Source: Acidobacteriota bacterium (lineage in GTDB: Bacteria > Acidobacteriota > Terriglobia > UBA7540). Taken from it: a stretch of DNA of 23,868 bases. The stretch spans positions 1,063-24,930 of the forward strand of contig JAJYHU010000345.1 in assembly GCA_021784615.1 (NCBI GenBank), read 5' to 3'. A program made the position numbers and the translations under genes. A model generated the notes under the pieces. The model was given only the letters and a program-made list of their open reading frames with translations, was not told the DNA's origin and searched no databases. Positions 1-6,577 of this stretch are shown in pieces (position 1 is the stretch's first letter; each line of letters opens with the position of its first letter).

Positions 1-1
1 G

Positions 2-1024
2 CAAGCGCAGCTTGAAGATGCCGTAAAACTGCAGGCCGACTATCCGGAGGCGTTGGCAGCGCTGGGTGATTTGCTGGCGGCTGAAAAGAATTATCAGCTT
101 GCCGTTCCGACTTACCGCGACGCCCTGCGCCTGCGGCCGGAAGACCCCAGCCTCCGCGCGCGCCTCGCAGAAGCGCTCCAACAAAACGGAGATCCCCAAG
201 GAGCCGTTCAGGAATTGCGGCAGGCGGTAAAATTGGCGCCTGGAGTCGCTGAGTACACTTTGAAGCTCGGCCGGGCGCTCGCTTCCGAACAGGATTACCA
301 ATCGGCTGCCGAAATCTATCGGCAGGCGCTCGCGCAAAAGCCCGATGATCCGGCACTCGCCATGAACTTGGGAATGGCGCTTGCGAGAATGGGCGATTGG
401 AGCGGCGCCATCGGCGCATTCCGGCAATCGCTCAAAAGCGATCCCAACTCCGCCACAGCCCACACCCACCTGGCTGCTGCTCTTGAACACTCCGGCGACC
501 AACAAGGCGCGGCGGCTGAGGCCCAGGCGGCGCTAAAGATTACTCCAAACTCTCCTCAGGCGCATTACCTGCTGGGGGTAGCGTGGCTCGGCCTGGGAAA
601 ATCCGATGGGGGGATCGGCGAACTCAAGGAGGCGCTGCGCGACAATCCCGATTACAGTGAAGCGCGGCTGGCGCTGGCAAACGCCCTCCGGCAAAAGGGC
701 AACCTCTATGAGGCTGTCGGACACTACGAGGAATATTTGCGGTCGCGGCCGAATGACGTGGACGCCCGCCTCGCTCTCGCCGAAGCGCTCAACGCGAGAA
801 AAGACTACGCGGGAGCCGTCGAGCAATGCGAACAGATTGTCCGGCTTGCACCCGACAATCCGAAAGCCCACTATCAGCTTGCAGTGAATCTGGAAGACGC
901 CGGTAGGCGTGAACAAGCCCGGCAGGAATATGAAACCTACCTGCAACTCGCTCCTCAGGCTCCGGACGCCGCTGAGGTTCGCGCGCATCTGAAAAAGCTT
1001 GCGGAGCGCGCCAGCCGGGAGTGA
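2..1024 (+). CDS. TPR-repeat protein, 5' end outside the window
   Basis: The reading frame is open from base 2 and ends with TGA at 1022-1024, so the gene begins upstream of the window. A TTG at 53 is only an internal codon, because the residues before it (QAQLEDAVKLQADYPEALAA) already continue the repeat pattern. About nine consecutive 34-residue tetratricopeptide repeats are visible, each with the usual small and aromatic positions and a closing P-[DNG] (for example ALRLRPED, AVKLAPG, ALAQKPDD, SLKSDPN, ALKITPN). No signal peptide, membrane segment or catalytic domain lies in the visible part. TPR arrays form superhelical protein-binding scaffolds; the partner cannot be told. A BTAD, sulfotransferase, glycosyltransferase or secretory N-terminus is possible in the missing part. 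The gene converges on the acyl-CoA dehydrogenase, with a large hairpin in between. Confidence 0.9.
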   Translation, partial: QAQLEDAVKLQADYPEALAALGDLLAAEKNYQLAVPTYRDALRLRPEDPSLRARLAEALQQNGDPQGAVQELRQAVKLAPGVAEYTLKLGRALASEQDYQSAAEIYRQALAQKPDDPALAMNLGMALARMGDWSGAIGAFRQSLKSDPNSATAHTHLAAALEHSGDQQGAAAEAQAALKITPNSPQAHYLLGVAWLGLGKSDGGIGELKEALRDNPDYSEARLALANALRQKGNLYEAVGHYEEYLRSRPNDVDARLALAEALNARKDYAGAVEQCEQIVRLAPDNPKAHYQLAVNLEDAGRREQARQEYETYLQLAPQAPDAAEVRAHLKKLAERASRE

Positions 1025-1044
1025 GGGAATAGAGGGCTCAGACG

Positions 1045-1130
1045 CGTCATTCCGAGGAGCCAAAGGCGACGCGGAATCTCGTAAGCGTTCCGATTTCAGA
1101 GCGAGATTCCTCGTTGCGCTCGGAATGACG
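1045..1130. repeat. Inverted pair of CATTCCGAG repeat elements forming a long hairpin
   Basis: CGTCATTCCGAG (1045-1056) is an exact inverted match to CTCGGAATGACG (1119-1130), and GGAATCTCG (1073-1081) matches CGAGATTCC (1102-1110). The two arms are oppositely oriented copies of the short repeat found twice in direct orientation at 8672 and 8731. It lies between two convergent genes (stops at 1024 and 1161) and could end transcription from both sides, although neither side has a U-run. Confidence 0.8.
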
Positions 1131-1158
1131 AGGCTTCGAAAAGTCTTTCAACAAACTG

Positions 1159-2337
1159 CTACGTGCGGCCCAATACCGCTTTGGCGATTGTCTGAAGCTG
1201 CATGAAGGACGTTCCTTCGTAGATTTTCCCGATTTTCGAGTCGCGCAGGTACTTTTCGGCAGGATAGTCTTTGGTAAAACCACAGCCTCCTAGAATCTCG
1301 ACAGCCTCGGAGGCCACGTGCTCCGCCACCTGAGAAGAATAGTACTTTGCCATGGCAGCTTCTTTTAGAAAGGGTTGCCGGGCGTCTTTCAGGCGGGCGG
1401 CGTTGTAAGCCATCAAGCGCGCGGCTTCAATCTCCGTCGCCAGGCGGGCAAGCTGGAATTGAATGGCTTGAAACTCCGCGATGGGCTTTCCGAATTGCTT
1501 GCGTTCCCGCGCGTAGCGGGCGGCGCAATCGAACGCGCCGCGGGCCACGCCCAGCATTTGCGCGCCAATCCCGATCCGCCCTTCGTTGAGCGTTTCGATG
1601 GCCACTTTGTAGCCTTTTCCCACCTCGCCCAGCACATTCTGCTTGGGCACGCGGCAGTCTTCAAGGATCAGCTCGCACGTTGAAGAGGCCCGGATGCCAA
1701 GCTTGTCCTCTTTTTTCCCAATCGAAAAACCCGGAAAGGATCGCTCCACCAGAAACGCCGTCACGCCCTTGTAGCCAAGTTCACGGTTGATGCTGGCAAA
1801 AACGATATACAGCCCGGCTTCCTTGGCGTTGGTGATCCAGAGTTTCCGCCCGTTCAGAACGTAATAGTCTCCGTCCTCTTGCGCCCGCGTCTCCAGGCTA
1901 AAGGCGTCACTGCCGGAACCTGCTTCAGACAACGCGTAGGCGCCCACGGTGTTGCTAGCCAAACGCGGGAGGAAGGCCTTTTTCTGCGCTTCTGTTCCCC
2001 ACCGCTGGATGGCATTCATGACGAGCGTGTTCTGGACGTCGATCACCACGCCGGCTGAAGCATCGACGCGAGAGAACTCCTCAATCGCCAGAATGGCCAT
2101 GAAGAACGTACCGCCGCTTCCGCCGTAAGCCTCTGGAACTTCAATTCCCATGAAACCCTGCTCAAAAAACTTCTCTACCAGTTCCGGCTTGAACACGCCC
2201 TCGCGATCCATCTGCGCGACGTGCGGACCAATTTCTTTTTCGGCGAACTCGCGCGCCGCCGCCTGGAACATCTGTTCTTCTTCGGATAAGGCCGTCAAAG
2301 GTTGAACGGAAACCACGGGCGGCATTAGTTCAGTCAT
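1159..2337 (-). CDS. Acyl-CoA dehydrogenase, short/branched-chain type
   Basis: A 392-aa FAD flavoenzyme that introduces the alpha-beta double bond into an acyl-CoA and passes electrons to ETF. Visible features are the helical N-terminal domain, LSEAGSGSD (136-144) of the FAD/substrate-binding beta domain, LGIRASST (213-220), the R-K-Q-F-G-K motif (279-284), and the C-terminal IYEGTS with catalytic base Glu374. The LSEAG-GSD, LGIRASSTC and YEG(T/A)S wording resembles the short/branched-chain (2-methylbutyryl-CoA) dehydrogenases of isoleucine and branched fatty acid breakdown more than the glutaryl or long-chain types; substrate is an inference. Start: an in-frame TTG lies at 2343, but GGAGG at 2346-2350 is correctly spaced (9 nt) for the ATG at 2335-2337 and too close for the TTG. 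No ETF or beta-oxidation neighbour is present, so it is probably monocistronic. Confidence 0.93.
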   Translation of the reverse strand: MTELMPPVVSVQPLTALSEEEQMFQAAAREFAEKEIGPHVAQMDREGVFKPELVEKFFEQGFMGIEVPEAYGGSGGTFFMAILAIEEFSRVDASAGVVIDVQNTLVMNAIQRWGTEAQKKAFLPRLASNTVGAYALSEAGSGSDAFSLETRAQEDGDYYVLNGRKLWITNAKEAGLYIVFASINRELGYKGVTAFLVERSFPGFSIGKKEDKLGIRASSTCELILEDCRVPKQNVLGEVGKGYKVAIETLNEGRIGIGAQMLGVARGAFDCAARYARERKQFGKPIAEFQAIQFQLARLATEIEAARLMAYNAARLKDARQPFLKEAAMAKYYSSQVAEHVASEAVEILGGCGFTKDYPAEKYLRDSKIGKIYEGTSFMQLQTIAKAVLGRT

Positions 2338-2364
2338 ACGCAATAACCTCCACTGAGAACCCCT

Positions 2365-2392
2365 ATCTTATCACCGGCGCATGATTGCGCAA
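2365..2392 (-). promoter_or_regulatory. Candidate promoter and palindromic operator of the acyl-CoA dehydrogenase
   Basis: On the minus strand TTGCGC (2392-2387) and TAAGAT (2370-2365) are separated by 16 bp, a plausible -35/-10 pair giving a short leader of about 20 nt. A perfect palindrome GCGCA-TGAT-TGCGC (2377-2390) fills the spacer and overlaps the -35, as a repressor site of the TetR kind would. Each hexamer has only three or four consensus bases, so this is tentative. Confidence 0.3.
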
Positions 2393-2486
2393 CAACCCTT
2401 CCGGCAGAGGGTCCAGCTTTAATCCGGGCTTCTCTCGAGTTGTGTTAAAGACATGCTGAGTCTTGTCCGTTGCCATCACGCCGCCG

Positions 2487-2690
2487 CTATTGCGGAAGCA
2501 GACCGTAGACGTCAAGCTGGTCTTGCGCCCCGACATCGACCTTGCCGTTAACCACGAGCGGCGCCTGGAACGTCACGGCCCCGCCCACAAAGTCTCGCGC
2601 TTGATCCTGGTTGCTGTCGTAGAGTTCAGTCAGGTTGTACTGGACGATCTGGCTGTCGTCTCCGGCAATGATAAGTTTTCTCCGTTGCAT
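2487..2690 (-). pseudogene. C-terminal remnant of a PQQ-type beta-propeller protein
   Basis: The minus-strand frame encodes 67 residues from an ATG at 2690. The part ELYDSNQDQARDFVGGAV, followed by NGKVDVGAQDQLDVYGLLP and a stop, closely resembles the last blade of the pyrrolo-quinoline-quinone-repeat (WD40-like) secreted proteins of Acidobacteria, which end with patterns such as VANGKVYVGTQ-LDVYGLLP (remembered family pattern, not a search result). Such proteins are hundreds of residues long; here everything upstream is lost, and the frame runs into unrelated sequence and then the element at 2778. A GGGGGACAGG stretch precedes the ATG, so some translation is possible, but a function is unlikely. 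It lies between acyl-CoA dehydrogenase and polB. Confidence 0.6.
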
Positions 2691-2777
2691 CACCCTGTCC
2701 CCCTCAATCCGCACACTCACATTCTCTCTACGCAGTTGGGGGCGAGCGTACACCCTGGAATGTTTTTTTATCAAGCG

Positions 2778-2876
2778 GGTAGCGCAGACCGCCGTGGTTG
2801 CGGTCTGCGGCTTTTCTGTGAACACCAACAGATCCCGAACACCCCCGCGGACCTCAACCCCGGAGGACGCGCTACC
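2778..2876. repeat. MITE-like element with GGTAGCGC / GCGCTACC ends (copy 1)
   Basis: A 99-bp segment bounded by GGTAGCGC (2778-2785) and its inverted copy GCGCTACC (2869-2876); the match extends outward to GCGGGTAGCGC/GCGCTACCCGC (2775-2879). Inside is a second hairpin, CGCAGACCGC (2783-2792) with GCGGTCTGCG (2800-2809). A 100-bp segment with identical 8-bp ends lies at 9186-9285. The right end overlaps the last codons and stop (TAG, 2874-2872) of polB. Confidence 0.65.
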
Positions 2877-5097
2877 CGCCGGCAAAGCTGCCCGCGCGGG
2901 GCGCAAAGTGCTCGAAAGGCTTGAAGGCGTCGCGGAGGGCCTGCTGGTATTGCCGCACGTCGTATCCGCGCCAGGCTTCCCACAAAGTGAAAGCGCGGAA
3001 ACGGTCGTCAGGAAATTTGGAATCAGCATCAGTGATGATGTACTCGATGGTTTCTCCCGGACGTAACTTGACGCCGGAGCGGTCCAGTTGCCGGGCTACG
3101 ATGGCCGCGGCGGTATCTTTCCGGTAGGCTTCAGGAGCGCGCGTCAGGCGTTTGCTGATGACCAGTTCTTCGACGTTCAGGCTGCCGCCCGAGAGGCGGT
3201 CGAGCGAGCGCTCAAAAACCCGGCGGGCTTCTTCGAGCTTCGCGCCATAGCTATTAAAATCGCGGGCCTCGGCGAGAATCTCCAAAACGTCCTGCTGCAT
3301 GCGCGCAATGAAGGGCGGCGTATCGTGCCGGCGGCACTCGAGCCCGCGAATCTTTAATTCTCCCTTTTCCGAGACGGCAAAAAAACGGTTCGGCGCCGGA
3401 ATCTCCGCGTGCTGTTTGGAAGGCAGAAAAACCACGTAGCGATAAACCGCTTCGAGATCGATCGGCAAACCGGTGAGTCTTGCAATCTCCTGCGCGAGGC
3501 GTTCGTAAGCCGGGCGCGTGGCGCGTGGCCGCTCAACATAAAGCGAATCAACCAGCGCGTGCAGCACGCGATAGCCCTGCCGCTCCGCGGTTTCCTTGGC
3601 CACCAGCAACTTTTCCCGCGCCAGGGCGTTGATGGCTTCGTGCGCCTCGATCTTGCCGAAGCGCGCGTTCTTGTAGCCGGTGTAGCCAAAGCAGCACACC
3701 AGCAGCCATTTGAGCGCCGCGCGGCGCAGCTTGTAACTCGTAGGACTCCCTGCCGCGCCCAGCCGTCGCTTGAATTCACCCCGCTTCTCAATCAGCCGCT
3801 CCACCACGCGGCTGGTAATGCCGCGGCGGCGCCGGCAGACCCGGTAGCCCAGTTCCGGAACGCGCGGCGCTTCCGGGCAGCAGGGGCAATTGACGGTCTC
3901 CGGCGACACGTTGAAGCGCGCCATGATGTTGGGGTATTCGCTTGCGAAATCGAGTTCGGCCACGTTCTCAAAAAATCCCAGGCGCGGTGGAAAAACCAGC
4001 CCGCCGCGGTCCGCGCGGAGCAACGCATCCGGATGCTTGGGACTTTCAGGTTCAGCTTTCTGCGCGGGGATCAGCGTGCCGTCGCGGTAAGCGAGTTCCA
4101 TCTGCATGTGGGAAATTCCCGTGCCGGTGGTGGTGCGGGCTGCATACTGCACGGGAAGCTTGGTGATGCGCGCCAGTTCCCACAAGCCGTCCAGCTCGCA
4201 CTGGTGCGCGATGAAGGAATTGCGAAGGTCAACGTGCAGCCGGCCCGCCAGCGTGATGGCGCTTTCCTTGAAGAGCATGCGCCCATAGCTCATGTAACTG
4301 CGCGAGCGGCTGCGTTCAACCGGCCGGCGGTCGCGGTTGAGGCTGAGATCGAAACCCCGGCGGCGGGCTTGCCCCATCAGCGCCGGGAGCAGCGTGGAAT
4401 CGCCCCACTCGGTGACAATCAGGTCGGGATCGTGAGCGCGCAGCAAGCGCTCAAACCCTGCGGCCACCGGCTCATCAGCGTCATCGAGTACCTGTTGCTC
4501 GCCGTCGTATTCCACTTGCACGGCGCCACGCCGGCCGTGCTTGGGATCAATCCGCGCCAGCCCTTCCAGGCGCAGTTGCAGGGTCCGCAAAGGCGGCAGC
4601 TCGTAATCGATGGCCCACTCGTCATCCCGGCATTCGATCGCCCCAACGGCATCAACGACCGCCGAGCCTTGCCGGGACGGTTCCGTGCGTTCACCCGTCT
4701 CCACTTCCACCCGGGCCAGCGGAAACACCCGCTTCTCCCAACCATAGAGCGGCGCAAGCATCAGGTCGGAGTTGTAAAGCGTAAAGGCGGCGTCCGCGCG
4801 GCGCACAAAACGCCCGAGCGCCGCAAATTCGGTGGGATGATGGACGGTGACTTCAAGCACCCGCAGCGCCTGGCCGTCCCAAAGGTTCACCTTCTCGGTG
4901 AGCGCACAATCCGCCCGCGCGCGCGCCGCAAGCATCCCGGCCAGCCGTCGCAGGCGCGCTTCCGGGCCCTGCACGTAGAAGCGCGGATGAAACGAAGGGT
5001 CAATCAGCCGGCGGCGTTTCTGGTTCGCCTGGATCAGCCACAGCGTCATCCCCGCCGGCGAAGGGTAAAGATCGAGAATCCATCCACTGATTTTCAA
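2872..5097 (-). CDS. Family-B DNA polymerase with degenerate exonuclease domain
   Basis: A 741-aa polymerase. Palm motif A is ELDFASEYPNIM (381-392, metal ligand Asp383), motif B is LKWLLVCCFGYTGYKN (462-477, Lys463), and motif C is HALVDSLYV (513-521), where Asp517 matches the essential second Asp of YGDTDS while the first Asp is Leu515. A thumb-like EELVISKRLTR follows (643-653). The N-terminal half has the B-family layout, but the ExoI DxE region reads LQLRLEG (173-179), the ExoII region reads VTEWGDSTLLPAL (228-240) without the N-x3-FD signature, and an ExoIII Y-x3-D is not evident, so proofreading is probably lost. The start is TTG with GGGGA upstream, and the N-terminus GWILDLYPSPAGMTLWL looks like a genuine family start, so the 98-bp overlap with the upstream gene is real. 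Last gene of a three-gene cassette; its stop lies in a repeat. Likely role (inferred): damage-tolerance or repair synthesis. Confidence 0.85.
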   Translation of the reverse strand: MKISGWILDLYPSPAGMTLWLIQANQKRRRLIDPSFHPRFYVQGPEARLRRLAGMLAARARADCALTEKVNLWDGQALRVLEVTVHHPTEFAALGRFVRRADAAFTLYNSDLMLAPLYGWEKRVFPLARVEVETGERTEPSRQGSAVVDAVGAIECRDDEWAIDYELPPLRTLQLRLEGLARIDPKHGRRGAVQVEYDGEQQVLDDADEPVAAGFERLLRAHDPDLIVTEWGDSTLLPALMGQARRRGFDLSLNRDRRPVERSRSRSYMSYGRMLFKESAITLAGRLHVDLRNSFIAHQCELDGLWELARITKLPVQYAARTTTGTGISHMQMELAYRDGTLIPAQKAEPESPKHPDALLRADRGGLVFPPRLGFFENVAELDFASEYPNIMARFNVSPETVNCPCCPEAPRVPELGYRVCRRRRGITSRVVERLIEKRGEFKRRLGAAGSPTSYKLRRAALKWLLVCCFGYTGYKNARFGKIEAHEAINALAREKLLVAKETAERQGYRVLHALVDSLYVERPRATRPAYERLAQEIARLTGLPIDLEAVYRYVVFLPSKQHAEIPAPNRFFAVSEKGELKIRGLECRRHDTPPFIARMQQDVLEILAEARDFNSYGAKLEEARRVFERSLDRLSGGSLNVEELVISKRLTRAPEAYRKDTAAAIVARQLDRSGVKLRPGETIEYIITDADSKFPDDRFRAFTLWEAWRGYDVRQYQQALRDAFKPFEHFAPRAGSFAGG

Positions 5098-5347
5098 GGT
5101 TGATCCCCAGACGCGCTTCTATCGAGCGCAGTCGAATTTCATGATCGAGTTCTACCGCCACGTTGATGGCGTCCATGGCGTGCACGGGAAACGCATAGGT
5201 GCAGGCTTGCAGGTAAAGCCGCACGCGGTTGAACATGGCCTCCAGGTGCGCGCGCTCTTCCCGGCGCAACGCCCGCCCAAAGACTCGTTCCCAGTGCAGC
5301 ATCTCCCCTTCAACGAGTTCGCGGAAAGTCGCGATGGTTCGTCCCAT
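5000..5347 (-). CDS. Small helical protein of the PolB cassette, family unknown
   Basis: A 115-aa protein that I cannot assign to a named family. It looks mostly alpha-helical and charged (GEMLHWERVFGRALRREE, then LEAMFNRVRLYLQACTYAF), with no signal peptide or membrane span, and a Pro/Asp/Glu-rich tail. Translation is well supported: the ATG at 5345-5347 follows AGCGAGGTGAG on the minus strand, a good ribosome binding site. The start lies inside the end of the RecA-like gene (38-bp overlap) and the last 98 bp overlap the start of polB, so both neighbours are probably translationally coupled to it. Its position suggests an accessory or bridging subunit for the RecA-like protein and the polymerase, which is an inference. 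The tail (from about residue 84) is constrained by the overlapping polB frame and may be poorly conserved. Confidence 0.75.
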   Translation of the reverse strand: MGRTIATFRELVEGEMLHWERVFGRALRREERAHLEAMFNRVRLYLQACTYAFPVHAMDAINVAVELDHEIRLRSIEARLGINLENQWMDSRSLPFAGGDDAVADPGEPETPPAD

Positions 5348-6098
5348 AACTCACCTCGCTTAAAAATTTGCTGGAACGTTCGCAAACTAACCGGGGCCGG
5401 CCGTCTTCACCCAGTCTGAAACGCCACACCTCCGCGGCCGCCGCCTGGAGCCGGGCAAAGAAGTTCTTGCGGGCCGCGCTGGGCGTGAAAGTCTCCGGAG
5501 CAGAAAAGATCGCTACCGATAGCGGCCGCGCAACCGAGCGCCGGAGATGCCCGAGCGCCTGCTCAAAGGCCACGCGCGCGTCCCAGTCCCGCACGTCTTC
5601 GTCAAAGTAAAGATCCGGCAGCGCCGTCACGATAAGCACCTCCGCGGGAAAGCTTTCTAGAAAACGCGGCGCCCGGGCAATGAGTTCCGTAAGCTGAAAA
5701 CAGGTAAAAGCGCGAGCAATCTCCACTTGGCGGCTGAACTGCTCAAACGGCACCGAACGCTCGCGGGCCAAGCGGGCAAGCAAGCGAGGGTCGGCCACGT
5801 TAGCCCCGTCCAGAAAAAGCACCCGCTTCCCTGCGAGCAGCAGGCGCGGCAGAAAGTAATGGCTCAGCCGGGGCGTATTTCCCGGACCATAAAAAACCGC
5901 CATGCCCCGCCGAGGCAAAGTCCAGGGTTTTGTAGGCTGGGTGGGGAGCAGCGGCCGGGTTGCCGGCAAAACCGTTTGCTTTTCTTTCAAGCTGCTTCTG
6001 TTGTTCCATGTAAATCCAGGCTGCTGCGCGGCATCATCGCTAAAATTAAGTGATTTTGATACAATAGGTTGCGATCTATGGCGTGAATCGAACTTCAT
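5310..6098 (-). CDS. RecA/ImuA-like protein lacking a canonical P-loop
   Basis: A 262-aa protein whose core (66-200) follows the RecA/Rad51 strand order. FYGPGNTPRLSHYFLPRLLLAGKRVLFLDGAN (69-100, read in two pieces: FYGPGNTPRL then SHYFLPRLLLAGKRVLFLD) sits where GxxGxGKT and the next strand belong. RQVEIARAFTCFQLTELI (123-140) resembles the Rad51/RadA 'RVARAF...QL' segment, and AEVLIVTALPDLY (152-164) is a Walker-B-like strand. The P-loop lysine is absent (GPGNTP), so classical ATPase activity is unlikely. A disordered basic N-terminus (1-60) precedes it. RecA-like proteins without strand-exchange activity, such as ImuA, act as mutasome adaptors; here the partner would be the downstream PolB (inference). 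Start: an upstream ATG at 6185 has no ribosome site, while the ATG at 6098 follows GTGGAG at 7-nt spacing. First gene of the cassette. Confidence 0.7.
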   Translation of the reverse strand: MKFDSRHRSQPIVSKSLNFSDDAAQQPGFTWNNRSSLKEKQTVLPATRPLLPTQPTKPWTLPRRGMAVFYGPGNTPRLSHYFLPRLLLAGKRVLFLDGANVADPRLLARLARERSVPFEQFSRQVEIARAFTCFQLTELIARAPRFLESFPAEVLIVTALPDLYFDEDVRDWDARVAFEQALGHLRRSVARPLSVAIFSAPETFTPSAARKNFFARLQAAAAEVWRFRLGEDGRPRLVCERSSKFLSEVSYGTNHRDFPRTR

Positions 6099-6577
6099 AA
6101 GCGATCTCCACGGTTTGCTGGACCTCGACAAGGGAAGAATAGGCGAATAAAAATCGAAAGTCAAGAAGAGAGGTCTGTTTCCCATCTGGATAAGTACGCT
6201 GAGAGTTCCATAGGAAAAACCTTCCCGCTACAAGTAATCTTTGCGGTCGATAAAGTTTCAGAAGCTCCGGCAACATTTTATAAATCAACATGTTGAAAGA
6301 ATCATTTTTGGCAGCGCAATTGCTGTCTTATCTAATGCAACGTCGGCAAGCTGAGCTTTCCGAAAGCGCGGATTGCAGGCAGTTGCAATTTTCAGGTTCC
6401 CGAGATGTATTCTCGCCACACGAGGGGGGTTAAATCACGCCCCCCTTCCCGCCGTCGCTTTTTATCGCATAGGCTTGAGTCCATCTCTCAACTCTCCAAG
6501 GCATTTATTCCTCCTCCCTGATAGAATGTCCCAAGCACGAACTGATAACTTTTCCGGAAATTGAGAGGAGACTCCTG
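6099..6577. other. Divergent intergenic region between RecA-like and Gfo/Idh genes
   Basis: 479 bp with no convincing gene; noticeably more AT-rich from 6240 to 6420 than its surroundings. It must hold the promoters of the PolB cassette (-) and the oxidoreductase (+). A short minus-strand frame starting at 6291 has no ribosome site and overlaps the start of the RecA-like gene; I do not call it. Confidence 0.6.
6277..6296 (-). promoter_or_regulatory. Palindrome TCAACATGTTGA next to a TATAAA box, upstream of the PolB cassette
   Basis: TCAACATGTTGA (6285-6296) is a perfect 12-bp palindrome. Immediately downstream on the minus strand lies TATAAA (6282-6277), a possible -10 box; the palindrome would sit in the -10/-35 spacer, a usual repressor position. 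The -35 hexamer is weak. The site is not the Gram-positive LexA form GAAC-N4-GTTC, so control by the SOS response is only a possibility. Confidence 0.3.

Noticed and set aside
3409..5103. 564-codon plus-strand open frame opposite polB
   Set aside because: It is the antisense of a protein with clear polymerase motifs; the translation is Arg/Gln/His-rich, has no domain pattern, and results from GC-rich codon bias.
6076..6291. 71-codon minus-strand frame beginning at the palindrome
   Set aside because: No ribosome site, and it overlaps the promoter region and the 5' end of the RecA-like gene in another frame.
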